The position numbers and the translations under genes were made by a program. This document shows positions 55,400 to 61,189 of a stretch of DNA of 61,227 bases, piece after piece (the first letter of the stretch is position 1; each line of letters starts with the position of its first letter). Under the pieces are notes generated by a model. The model searched no databases. It had not been told where the DNA came from and worked only from the letters and a program-made list of their open reading frames with translations. The stretch lies in the IMG/VR virus record IMGVR_UViG_3300020274_000004, positions 1 to 61,227 of that record; one strand, 5' to 3'. Source of the DNA: a virus.

Positions 55400-55543
55400 T
55401 CACAAATTTCTACGGAAAGTAACATTTTTCCTTCTTACAGTTAATCTATAATAGTCCCATAAGTCTACAGTCAGTTCTTTACACATAGTCCAAAATGTGT
55501 TAAACTCGTTGTTACTTACTCCCTGCGGATTACTCTCCTTCAT
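55400..55543 (-). CDS. Small basic protein, 47 aa
   Basis: The frame from ATG 55541-55543 to TGA 55400-55402 reads MKESNPQGVSNNEFNTFWTM, then CKELTVDLWDYYRLTVRRKN. It starts inside the end of the 80-residue gene upstream, which supports coupled translation. No family is recognised; the basic C-terminus could bind nucleic acid. Confidence 0.45.
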   Translation of the reverse strand: MKESNPQGVSNNEFNTFWTMCKELTVDLWDYYRLTVRRKNVTFRRNL

Positions 55544-55772
55544 TGTTAGTTACCTCTTCAAAGTACCTATTCTGTTTATTACTTTTAACCATATCTTTCC
55601 ATTGATGACTATACACTAAGAGGTTTACTTGTTGATACTTACTACATGCACCTATCTGTAATTCTTCTCTCTTTTCCCATTCATTTAGTACTAGGGTTAT
55701 ATAATCTTTATCAATGAAATTAACGAACCCAAAATGTTCATTAAGTGAGTAATAATCGCCTTTTTGAAACAT
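55530..55772 (-). CDS. Small protein with GFVNFIDKDYITL motif, 80 aa
   Basis: The string YYSLNEHFGFVNFIDKDYIT followed by LLVYSHQWKDM is familiar from short cyanophage hypothetical proteins. It is predicted to be a small beta-rich cytoplasmic domain. It starts two bases after the stop of the 70-residue gene and overlaps the 47-residue gene. Confidence 0.65.
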   Translation of the reverse strand: MFQKGDYYSLNEHFGFVNFIDKDYITLVLNEWEKREELQIGACSKYQQVNLLVYSHQWKDMVKSNKQNRYFEEVTNNEGE

Positions 55773-55774
55773 AA

Positions 55775-55987
55775 TTAGATCTTTAAATAAGGGAACTGAT
55801 TGTTATCGAAAAAGACTAATTCATTATGAACTAGACACTTTTCGTTTAAATGTTCATCATAGATAGCAACATTCTTTTTCAACTGATTAGGGTTGAGTTG
55901 TTGTAACTTAGTGAGCAAATCTTCATAGGTCATTGTTGCCATTACGTTAGTAGTTTGTTCACTCCAAGGGATAAGATTCCAAGACAT
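55775..55987 (-). CDS. Small protein, 70 aa
   Basis: The product contains MTYEDLLTKLQQLNPNQLKK and VAIYDEHLNEKCLVHNELVF. The second string resembles a short beta domain seen in phage hypothetical proteins. The real start may be the internal ATG at MATMTYED, about 15 codons in. It lies two bases before the 80-residue gene, with a possible late box about 45 bp upstream. Confidence 0.6.
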   Translation of the reverse strand: MSWNLIPWSEQTTNVMATMTYEDLLTKLQQLNPNQLKKNVAIYDEHLNEKCLVHNELVFFDNNQFPYLKI

Positions 55988-56029
55988 TTGAATTAATAAG
56001 TTAATACTACTTATACATGATTGCGGACG

Positions 56030-56236
56030 TTATTTATCACTTTCCGCACCAAGTTCATTTAGATCCGCAATAGTGAATAATTCGTAATCTTCCTCCAATT
56101 CTTTAATATCAAACTCCATCATGTAATGATCTAGATTAACACCTAATCGGGCAATTTCATTTAGATAAGATTGCATAACTTTCTTAGACTTGAAGTCATA
56201 AATGTTATGTTCTGTTGTCAAAGTTTGCTTAGTCAT
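56030..56236 (-). CDS. Small protein, 68 aa
   Basis: The sequence TEHNIYDFKSKKVMQSYLNE, then DHYMMEFDIKELEEDYELFT is mostly helical and acidic with no recognised family. It follows the 151-residue gene after a 40-bp gap and is probably in the same transcript. Confidence 0.55.
   Translation of the reverse strand: MTKQTLTTEHNIYDFKSKKVMQSYLNEIARLGVNLDHYMMEFDIKELEEDYELFTIADLNELGAESDK
56031..56038 (-). promoter_or_regulatory. Possible late promoter GATAAATA
   Basis: The minus strand reads GATAAATA overlapping the TAA of the 68-residue gene, the same overlap pattern seen at 28543 and 50313. It sits among early-type genes, so it may be chance. Confidence 0.35.
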
Positions 56237-56277
56237 TGTTAATTAGTGAGTAGAGTAAGTATAAAGAAAACAGGCGA

Positions 56278-56733
56278 TTATCTCATATAGAGATGACCAC
56301 CTGCCCAGTCTGTATTGATTGGATTGTGTATATAATTTCTCTCTCTGATAATTCTCATGTCAAATCTTACATGTTTAGCGGGACTTTTCCATGATGCAGG
56401 TTTATATACCTGACCAGTTTTTTTATCAACAAATGCTGTTACAGATCCGCCAGAATGTCTAGGATCAACTTGAATAATCTTGAAATACTTTTTACCAGAC
56501 TTGATTTCAAACTTAAGTAATTTCTCTGTACCGTCTTCGATACCTTTTAATTGCTGTTTAGCATAGTCTGATAAGTCTGCTCTAGGGTTAAGAATATTTC
56601 TAGAGTGCATATTAATACGATACTGCTTATAATTCTCAGTCAATGCGTTTGCATATGCTTCAGTCCATTCTACAACTCTTTGCTCTAGAGTTTTTGTTTC
56701 TAATTCTTGAGTAGTTAGAGTTGTGATTGTCAT
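56278..56733 (-). CDS. Cyanophage-type protein with KPASWKSPAKHVRF motif, 151 aa
   Basis: I start at ATG 56731-56733 (MTITTLTTQELETKTLEQRV) because residues encoded upstream lie in a hairpin-forming leader. The C-terminal half FVDKKTGQVYKPASWKSPAK with the ending NTDWAGGHLYMR is a pattern I recognise from T4-like cyanophage hypothetical proteins. The first part is helical. No function is known to me. It is driven by promoter module B. Confidence 0.7.
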   Translation of the reverse strand: MTITTLTTQELETKTLEQRVVEWTEAYANALTENYKQYRINMHSRNILNPRADLSDYAKQQLKGIEDGTEKLLKFEIKSGKKYFKIIQVDPRHSGGSVTAFVDKKTGQVYKPASWKSPAKHVRFDMRIIRERNYIHNPINTDWAGGHLYMR

Positions 56734-56760
56734 AGTGAGAATAATAAAGAAAAAAGTGAA

Positions 56761-56813
56761 ATAAGCAAGAAAGGTATCCCTAAGCACTTGTGAATGTTAG
56801 CATTCTTGCTTAT
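56761..56813 (-). other. 11-bp perfect inverted repeat in the leader of the 151-residue gene
   Basis: ATAAGCAAGAA (56761-56771) and its exact complement (56803-56813) are separated by 31 bases and lie wholly within the predicted transcript leader between module B and the ATG at 56733. The hairpin would begin within a base or two of the predicted start of transcription. It could stabilise the message or control translation. Confidence 0.6.
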
Positions 56814-56819
56814 GTTCTT

Positions 56820-56878
56820 ATTATAGGGGAAGAACCAACCACATAAGGGCAATAGTGGACAGTTTATAAAGTGTCACT
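56820..56878 (-). promoter_or_regulatory. Early promoter module B: TATAAT with diverged inverted repeat
   Basis: The -10 TATAAT is at 56820-56825. Twenty-nine bp upstream the dyad AGTGACA (56872-56878), 10-bp spacer, TGTCCAC (56855-56861) keeps the geometry of the other modules with some changed bases. The dyad overlaps the stop of the 59-residue gene. Confidence 0.55.
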
Positions 56879-57043
56879 ATGCTGCTTGACAAGATATTCT
56901 CCTGTCTGTATTCTTTCAAATACTGCTGACTGTTCATCAGTCAGTTCAAAATCCATATCTCTGAGAATATCCCAAAGTTTAATCATCTGGTAAGATTCAT
57001 CAAATGACATTGGAATTGAAATGGGGAAATAAGTTTTTGACAT
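56864..57043 (-). CDS. Small protein, 59 aa
   Basis: The frame reads MSKTYFPISIPMSFDESYQM, then IKLWDILRDMDFELTDEQSA. It is a small helical acidic protein, starting in a TAATG overlap with the 51-residue gene upstream, and its stop lies inside the dyad of module B. No family is recognised. Confidence 0.5.
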   Translation of the reverse strand: MSKTYFPISIPMSFDESYQMIKLWDILRDMDFELTDEQSAVFERIQTGEYLVKQHSDTL

Positions 57044-57198
57044 TAATCGTACAATGGGTAACGTACTTCTTTTTCAACTGCATCCTTCATTACATCATAC
57101 ATTGCAAATTCGGGATCTTCCAATTTACAAGTTGATAGGATGTTGATAACCTCCTCCATGAGACCGATTATCATTTTTTCTTTTGGTGTTGTCTTCAT
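57043..57198 (-). CDS. Small protein, 51 aa
   Basis: I start at ATG 57196-57198 (MKTTPKEKMIIGLMEEVINI), which overlaps the TGA of the 52-residue gene; the longer frame to 57240 would overlap that gene by 46 nt. It is a helical cytoplasmic protein ending VEKEVRYPLYD. Function unknown. Confidence 0.5.
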   Translation of the reverse strand: MKTTPKEKMIIGLMEEVINILSTCKLEDPEFAMYDVMKDAVEKEVRYPLYD

Positions 57199-57353
57199 TG
57201 GCATAAGTCCTCGAATCTTTCTCTTGCAATATACTCGCAATGCTCCTGCAATGCTTCCTCGGTTAGTGTATCAGCAATGCCTGATTTCTTCATTGCTTCA
57301 TACTCTTCATCAAAAAGAGTTTCTAACATATCTGCGTGATGTAAAACTGACAT
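57195..57353 (-). CDS. Small acidic helical protein, 52 aa
   Basis: The frame MSVLHHADMLETLFDEEYEA with a tail of EHCEYIARERFEDLCQ starts immediately after the stop of the 72-residue gene and ends in an ATGA overlap. It is rich in Glu and probably folds as two helices. No family is recognised. Confidence 0.5.
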   Translation of the reverse strand: MSVLHHADMLETLFDEEYEAMKKSGIADTLTEEALQEHCEYIARERFEDLCQ

Positions 57354-57572
57354 TTAAGCAACCTCCCTTATGTAACCGTTTTCTGCTTTGATGAATGCAT
57401 CTAACTTAGCAACATCTAGATCAGCATCATCAAATTCAATTTTAGCACATCCTGTAACACCCCACTCTTCCAACTCTTGAGTAAATTCTGCCCAGTTAGA
57501 GCAACAACATGCCATGTTTTGAAAGTTGTCAACTTGAACGATTCTGTTCATGATTGTTTGAGTTTTGTTCAT
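57354..57572 (-). CDS. Small protein with CCC motif, 72 aa
   Basis: The product reads MNKTQTIMNRIVQVDNFQNM, then ACCCSNWAEFTQELEEWGVT and ends KLDAFIKAENGYIREVA. Three adjacent cysteines are unusual. The leader and promoter are identical over 26 bp to those of the gene at 54384. Both proteins also begin with a short Lys/Thr segment and an MNR triplet, hinting at a shared translation signal. Confidence 0.55.
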   Translation of the reverse strand: MNKTQTIMNRIVQVDNFQNMACCCSNWAEFTQELEEWGVTGCAKIEFDDADLDVAKLDAFIKAENGYIREVA

Positions 57573-57577
57573 AGTAT

Positions 57578-57603
57578 CTTTGTTTGTTATGTACTTATTA
57601 TAA
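57578..57603 (-). repeat. 26-bp identical promoter and leader repeat, copy 2
   Basis: Identical to 54728-54753, covering the -10 box and the first transcribed bases. Confidence 0.8.
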
Positions 57604-57656
57604 ACAATAATGAGATCAAAAGAAACCCACCTTGTGCCACTTTGTTATGTGTCATA
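57597..57656 (-). promoter_or_regulatory. Early promoter module C
   Basis: TATAAT at 57597-57602; 30 bp upstream TATGACA (57650-57656), 10-bp spacer, TGGCACA (57633-57639). One arm matches the consensus fully and the other is diverged. No -35 is seen. Confidence 0.6.
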
Positions 57657-57779
57657 GTCCTCCAGTTTTTTGAATAGGTTTGCATTAATGTGAATTATCT
57701 CTGCTTTGAGATCATCATTCTCAGAATAATGAAAGTTTAAGCATTCTTTGAGATATTCAACTTCTTCCTTACTAAACAT
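57645..57779 (-). CDS. Small acidic protein, 44 aa
   Basis: The frame reads MFSKEEVEYLKECLNFHYSE and ends NLFKKLEDYDT. It starts eight bases inside the end of the 51-residue gene upstream and its stop lies in the spacer of module C. A single helical hairpin is likely. Function unknown. Confidence 0.45.
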   Translation of the reverse strand: MFSKEEVEYLKECLNFHYSENDDLKAEIIHINANLFKKLEDYDT

Positions 57780-57927
57780 TAGCACCCTCCAGTTTATCGA
57801 ATGAATGATAGAATAAGAGATCCAAAATTCTCTCGCTTAATACTTCTTCTTTATCAGTCATATAAAGACGGTAGTTTTTAAATGCTGAATAGAGTAGTTC
57901 ATACTCTTCTCTTGTTAAATCTCTCAT
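57772..57927 (-). CDS. Small helical protein, 51 aa
   Basis: The frame reads MRDLTREEYELLYSAFKNYR, then LYMTDKEEVLSERILDLLFY. It overlaps the genes on both sides by a few bases, consistent with an operon of tiny genes. A GGAGG in its 3' end serves the next gene. Function unknown. Confidence 0.5.
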   Translation of the reverse strand: MRDLTREEYELLYSAFKNYRLYMTDKEEVLSERILDLLFYHSFDKLEGANV

Positions 57928-58061
57928 TTTTTATCATTATTAAGTGGACTTGCGAAGTAATCCCTATTGGCAACAAATAAAACTAGCAATGCTGTGAAGA
58001 TGCCAAAGAATCCAATTATCAATATTGGGGACTGGGGAAAATCGTAGGTTGGAATTGTCAT
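57924..58061 (-). CDS. 45-residue membrane protein
   Basis: The product has an N-terminal MTIPTYDFPQ, one hydrophobic helix (ILIIGFFGIFTALLVLFVAN) and a polar tail ending NNDKK. Size and layout resemble single-helix subunits of photosynthetic or respiratory complexes, but I recognise no match. It lies between soluble small genes with a three-base overlap downstream. Confidence 0.5.
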   Translation of the reverse strand: MTIPTYDFPQSPILIIGFFGIFTALLVLFVANRDYFASPLNNDKK

Positions 58062-58064
58062 TGT

Positions 58065-58229
58065 TTAATCCTCGTAGTATGGTGCAAAAAGTTGATAGTA
58101 AAAATCATCAAAGATTTGAAACTGGTAAGCGGTATCTGCTAGAGTTTCATCCTGATCCCATCCTTTACCGATTGTATTAGTGGGATGATTGTAACAGTCT
58201 AGAACTGCCTGATAAGTATCGTATTTCAT
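58065..58229 (-). CDS. Small acidic protein, 54 aa
   Basis: The frame reads MKYDTYQAVLDCYNHPTNTI and ends QLFAPYYEDE-like with a final YYED. It is rich in Tyr, Asp and Gln. Its ATG overlaps the stop of the 70-residue gene (ATGA). No family is recognised. Confidence 0.5.
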   Translation of the reverse strand: MKYDTYQAVLDCYNHPTNTIGKGWDQDETLADTAYQFQIFDDFYYQLFAPYYED

Positions 58230-58438
58230 TTCTTTAAAATTCCTCTAGTTGAAGTTGACAAGTAAGTAGACTTTGCTGACATTACATTGTCTACCATGTT
58301 ATCGAAAGTCTGGACATCCCAGTCTTTCATTTCTGCGATGTCTAGATCATATGCTGACATCACGAGGTCAACGAGCATATCGTATTGACCAGAAGTAATC
58401 TCGATGTTGAGACCTTTAGTGGAAGTTGTTTTGTTCAT
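58226..58438 (-). CDS. Small protein, 70 aa, possibly leaderless
   Basis: I start at ATG 58436-58438 (MNKTTSTKGLNIEITSGQYD) because the TATAAT of module D sits inside the longer open frame. The ATG is only seven bases after the -10 box, so transcription should begin at or next to the start codon. The rest reads VDLVMSAYDLDIAEMKDWDV and is helical and acidic. No family is recognised. Confidence 0.55.
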   Translation of the reverse strand: MNKTTSTKGLNIEITSGQYDMLVDLVMSAYDLDIAEMKDWDVQTFDNMVDNVMSAKSTYLSTSTRGILKK

Positions 58439-58444
58439 GTCTTT

Positions 58445-58503
58445 ATTATAACCACTCATGACCCCATTGCGAGGATCATTGTGCCACTTTATCATCTGGC
58501 ACA
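58445..58503 (-). promoter_or_regulatory. Early promoter module D: perfect 7-bp dyad
   Basis: TATAAT at 58445-58450; 29 bp upstream TGTGCCA (58497-58503), 10-bp spacer, TGGCACA (58480-58486), a perfect inverted repeat. It overlaps the end of the 95-residue gene. No -35 is present. Confidence 0.7.
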
Positions 58504-58779
58504 AGGGTTTGGATTTCCGTTGTGATCTTTTGGTAGTCTTAAATCGTTCTCATCAGTATAGTATGAGTCTACTGCATTCTTCACTTCTTTATAAACACCT
58601 AAAATGGCATCTTTACCAAAATAGTCATGTTCGATTGTATCATGACCAGTACAAGAAGATCCCCAACTTGTTACATCGCTATCGATGCGAGCATATAATC
58701 CTCTGGTTATATGGTTAAGTAATCCTAGTTCTCTTTTAGATAATCGGATTACTACTTCTTTTGAATTGTCGTAGTTCAT
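58492..58779 (-). CDS. Small protein, 95 aa
   Basis: I start at ATG 58777-58779 in an ATGA overlap with the zinc-finger gene; another in-frame ATG lies two codons upstream. The product begins MNYDNSKEVVIRLSKRELGL and contains YARIDSDVTSWGSSCTGHDT, ending HNGNPNPCAR. No family is recognised. Its last codons are part of the module D dyad. Confidence 0.55.
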   Translation of the reverse strand: MNYDNSKEVVIRLSKRELGLLNHITRGLYARIDSDVTSWGSSCTGHDTIEHDYFGKDAILGVYKEVKNAVDSYYTDENDLRLPKDHNGNPNPCAR

Positions 58780-59054
58780 GAGCATTGTAAAGTGTAAAGT
58801 TTTCTCTCTTCTGTTGTTAGACAACATTCGCAAATTCGATGTGCGAAATCGTAGAACATAACAGGGGCATCATCATCCCATCCGTAAACATCGTTTGGTG
58901 TAATGTCTTCATCAAGTGGAATCTTTGTATCACATCTGTCACACTCTAGTGAAGCACATTCAGCACACATATAACCATCATCGGACGGTATTCTGTTTAC
59001 ATACCATCCAGATCCAAAATCTACGGATCTACCACATTCTGTGCAACATGTCAT
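58776..59054 (-). CDS. Zinc-finger-like protein, 92 aa
   Basis: Four cysteine pairs, CCTEC (residues 3-7), CAEC (about 30), CDRC (about 39) and CECC (about 75), fit a two-zinc treble-clef or ribbon fold. Short acidic loops (IPLDEDITPNDVYGWDDD) separate them. It could bind nucleic acid or act as a host-protein adaptor. It overlaps the 72-residue gene upstream and the 95-residue gene downstream by four bases each. Confidence 0.65.
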   Translation of the reverse strand: MTCCTECGRSVDFGSGWYVNRIPSDDGYMCAECASLECDRCDTKIPLDEDITPNDVYGWDDDAPVMFYDFAHRICECCLTTEERKLYTLQCS

Positions 59055-59269
59055 TTTTGATCTCCATAATAGTTTACTGCATCGGACACAACTAAGTGCC
59101 TATGAATGTAGAGTAACTTATCAAGTTCGATACCCTCTAAGTCAGTCCACTCACTCACATAATCGGTTTGATCTTCCATGAGAGTGCCATCCTTTAACCA
59201 AGGACATGAGCATAAGTTATGCTCTTCATCTAACCAAAATGCTCTACCAAAGTGAAGTGAATGTATCAT
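59051..59269 (-). CDS. Small protein, 72 aa
   Basis: The product reads MIHSLHFGRAFWLDEEHNLC, then SCPWLKDGTLMEDQTDYVSE. It is compact, Trp- and Asp-rich, possibly beta. ATGA overlaps link it to both neighbours. No family is recognised. Confidence 0.55.
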   Translation of the reverse strand: MIHSLHFGRAFWLDEEHNLCSCPWLKDGTLMEDQTDYVSEWTDLEGIELDKLLYIHRHLVVSDAVNYYGDQK

Positions 59270-59529
59270 CTGAAATTCAACTCCCTGACTGGGTTTTGAG
59301 CATCTTCGATTGCTCTTGTTTCGATGATGATGTCTCTGACTCTTTCTCTATCGAGACTATCGCCCTCGCCCCAGTTGATTGTATCAGTTGATGCACATAG
59401 ATCAAGATACTTAAGGATTGCGATTGCGATCTCTCCAGTTGTTAGTCCATCGATAGGATAGAGAACATCGGGATGACTAGGTAAGTAGAATGATTCAACA
59501 TACTCTAGAAATTCTTGAAAGTTGTGCAT
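59266..59529 (-). CDS. Small protein, 87 aa
   Basis: The product reads MHNFQEFLEYVESFYLPSHP, then GLTTGEIAIAILKYLDLCAS. It is helical and acidic. It is the first gene after module E and has an AAAGGA ribosome site in a leader of about 14 bases. No family is recognised. Confidence 0.6.
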   Translation of the reverse strand: MHNFQEFLEYVESFYLPSHPDVLYPIDGLTTGEIAIAILKYLDLCASTDTINWGEGDSLDRERVRDIIIETRAIEDAQNPVRELNFR

Positions 59530-59549
59530 GTGTCCTTTGCTTAACTATT

Positions 59550-59611
59550 ATTATAATAGAGGATATTCACAACGAATGGGGAAACTATGTGCCACTAATC
59601 GAACTGGCACA
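59550..59611 (-). promoter_or_regulatory. Early promoter module E: perfect 7-bp dyad
   Basis: TATAAT at 59550-59555; 32 bp upstream TGTGCCA (59605-59611), 10-bp spacer, TGGCACA (59588-59594), perfect arms. It starts directly after the stop of the 77-residue gene. No -35 is present. Confidence 0.7.
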
Positions 59612-59845
59612 CTACCACATTTCTTCTGGTTGTTTTGCTCTATTATCCATCATTAGTTGATATTCTTCTTCTGTTCTTACTCTGAGTCTATCTTGTGTCT
59701 CTTGTAACTGTTGTAATGTGTTCTCTATCTCTGGAAATTCGAGATCACATCCTGCTTCATTGATCTCTGAGATCTTCCACTCAAGATAGTAAATCACATC
59801 ACTTAGTTGATCGTAACTAAGGGGAACATTGATTGTTTTGGTCAT
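59612..59845 (-). CDS. Small coiled-coil protein, 77 aa
   Basis: The product reads MTKTINVPLSYDQLSDVIYY, then LEWKISEINEAGCDLEFPEI and NTLQQLQETQDRLRVRTEEE. The second half is a heptad helix. It overlaps the 81-residue gene by four bases. No family is recognised. Confidence 0.55.
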   Translation of the reverse strand: MTKTINVPLSYDQLSDVIYYLEWKISEINEAGCDLEFPEIENTLQQLQETQDRLRVRTEEEYQLMMDNRAKQPEEMW

Positions 59846-60087
59846 GCTAGTCTCCTGTCAAGTAAGTAAGAAATAAAGTTGTTGTGGTCTGCCCAGTCCT
59901 GATCGTAAAAGTCTTCGATGACTTGTTCAATTACTTCCTGTTTAGTTTGCTCACTCGCAAACTCATATCCATAGGATTGTATGACATGCTCAATATCTGC
60001 TCTCACGTCAACATACTCAAGTCTAAACTTAAGGATGTCTGGGCAAGATTCGATCCATGCCTGAAAATCTTTGTCTGCTTGATTCAT
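59842..60087 (-). CDS. Small acidic helical protein, 81 aa
   Basis: The product reads MNQADKDFQAWIESCPDILK, then KQEVIEQVIEDFYDQDWADH and ends SYLLDRRLA. A GAGGAGAT ribosome site lies upstream. ATGA overlaps link it to both neighbours. Function unknown. Confidence 0.6.
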   Translation of the reverse strand: MNQADKDFQAWIESCPDILKFRLEYVDVRADIEHVIQSYGYEFASEQTKQEVIEQVIEDFYDQDWADHNNFISYLLDRRLA

Positions 60088-60305
60088 TCTTTGATCTCCT
60101 CGATAATTTCATCAAAATACTCATCCCAGTACGAGTATGCTTCATCAATAAATTCTGCTTCATTTAACTCGTTGACATAGTTGTATAGATCATCAGTCAC
60201 ATATTGAATAAGTGACTTCATGTCCATACCGTCTACCATTCTCTCAACATACAAATCTTTGAGATTGTCAAGTTGGTTGTCTGTTAGATCTCCTGTTTTA
60301 AGCAT
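60084..60305 (-). CDS. Small acidic helical protein, 73 aa
   Basis: I start at ATG 60303-60305 (MLKTGDLTDNQLDNLKDLYV), which has a GGAG site seven bases upstream and overlaps the previous stop; the longer frame to 60374 would overlap that gene by 77 nt. The tail is very acidic (SYWDEYFDEIIEEIKE). No family is recognised. Confidence 0.6.
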   Translation of the reverse strand: MLKTGDLTDNQLDNLKDLYVERMVDGMDMKSLIQYVTDDLYNYVNELNEAEFIDEAYSYWDEYFDEIIEEIKE

Positions 60306-60504
60306 TGTCTTCTCCGATTGTAAAGTTTTTAAGGAAAATGAATTTGTAATCGCCATCTTGCGGATCTTTGCCATCTACCAACCACTCTTCACATATAGCA
60401 AGAGCATCAAGTTGTTTCTCACTCTTGATAAGATTCTTCATCTGGTCAAAGAGTGAATCTGCCATGTTGTCTATGGCATATTCTCTTTCGAGTTGTAGAT
60501 CCAT
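60298..60504 (-). CDS. Small protein, 68 aa
   Basis: The product reads MDLQLEREYAIDNMADSLFD, then AICEEWLVDGKDPQDGDYKF. It is the first gene of the module F transcript, with AGGA eight bases before the ATG. Function unknown. Confidence 0.6.
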   Translation of the reverse strand: MDLQLEREYAIDNMADSLFDQMKNLIKSEKQLDALAICEEWLVDGKDPQDGDYKFIFLKNFTIGEDNA

Positions 60505-60526
60505 GTGTGTCCTGTTGAACTATACT

Positions 60527-60588
60527 ATTATAATGCCATAAAAAACCCCCTGATGGGGGGTTTAGTGGTCACTTTGTGAACTGTCACA
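60527..60588 (-). promoter_or_regulatory. Early promoter module F with a terminator inside
   Basis: TATAAT at 60527-60532; 32 bp upstream the dyad TGTGACA (60582-60588), 10-bp spacer, TGACCAC (60565-60571). The region between dyad and -10 is a terminator hairpin. Confidence 0.6.
60540..60563 (-). terminator. Rho-independent terminator inside promoter module F
   Basis: On the minus strand an AAACCCCC/GGGGGTTT hairpin with a short CATC loop is followed by six Ts. It ends the transcript of the 72-residue gene, 25 bp past its stop. Confidence 0.85.
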
Positions 60589-60807
60589 TCACTTGCCAAT
60601 ACCCATAGGATCATCTGCTTGACTTTCTAGATCAGAAATGGTAGTTTCATCGTAGATCTTTTTTTGATACTCTGAAACAGACAGAAATTCATCGCTATCA
60701 ATTTGATAGGATAAACCAGTATTAGCATCAAAGTAAAATCCATCCTCTGAACTATACCAGAAGTCATCCCAGTCCTTTTTTGAGTTGGTTACATCTTTAG
60801 TTGTCAT
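60589..60807 (-). CDS. Small acidic protein, 72 aa
   Basis: I start at ATG 60805-60807 (MTTKDVTNSKKDWDDFWYSS), which overlaps the end of the 49-residue gene; the frame is open to 60867 but that would overlap by 70 nt. The product continues EDGFYFDANTGLSYQIDSDE. It is likely a small beta domain. Function unknown. Confidence 0.6.
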   Translation of the reverse strand: MTTKDVTNSKKDWDDFWYSSEDGFYFDANTGLSYQIDSDEFLSVSEYQKKIYDETTISDLESQADDPMGIGK

Positions 60808-60946
60808 CGTAGTAAACCCTAACTGAAAGTTCTGCATTGTCTGGTAGTTCTCCATACTGTTTTTCAAATGCTTCCCATAGTTGTTTTACTATTGGATTGT
60901 AAAGATCATCAGGTAGATCTACCAAGTTGTAATATTTATCAGTCAT
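60797..60946 (-). CDS. Small acidic protein, 49 aa
   Basis: The frame MTDKYYNLVDLPDDLYNPIV, then KQLWEAFEKQYGELPDNAEL runs from ATG 60944-60946 to TAA 60797-60799, with an AGGAG-like site (TAGGAGAC) upstream. It lies between the 77- and 72-residue genes and overlaps the latter by 11 nt. Function unknown. Confidence 0.55.
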   Translation of the reverse strand: MTDKYYNLVDLPDDLYNPIVKQLWEAFEKQYGELPDNAELSVRVYYDDN

Positions 60947-60955
60947 TTTAGTCTC

Positions 60956-61189
60956 CTATAGAAATGATGTTAGAGCGTGGGGTGCATTTGGTTGGTAGTC
61001 AATCGATCTAATACACCAACCAGTTGTATCTGAGATTTTATCAACTAAGTCATCCTCTGACTCAACTTCCCAAAGACCAAGTGCATTGTTTGTGTTGAAG
61101 TCTTTTTCTTCCTGAGATAATTGCCACTCAGGGTTTCCATCCCCAAATTCATCAAAGTCAAACTCAATGTCTGTTACTAAAAGTTTCAT
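60956..61189 (-). CDS. Small acidic protein, 77 aa
   Basis: The product reads MKLLVTDIEFDFDEFGDGNP, then WEVESEDDLVDKISDTTGWC and ends NAPHALTSFL. The mixture of acidic strand and helix segments is typical of small cyanophage early proteins. It has a TTAGGAGAT ribosome site and overlaps the upstream stop. Function unknown. Confidence 0.6.
   Translation of the reverse strand: MKLLVTDIEFDFDEFGDGNPEWQLSQEEKDFNTNNALGLWEVESEDDLVDKISDTTGWCIRSIDYQPNAPHALTSFL

Noticed and set aside
58439-58504. N-terminal extension of the 58226 gene to 58504
   Set aside because: It contains the -10 box and dyad of promoter module D.
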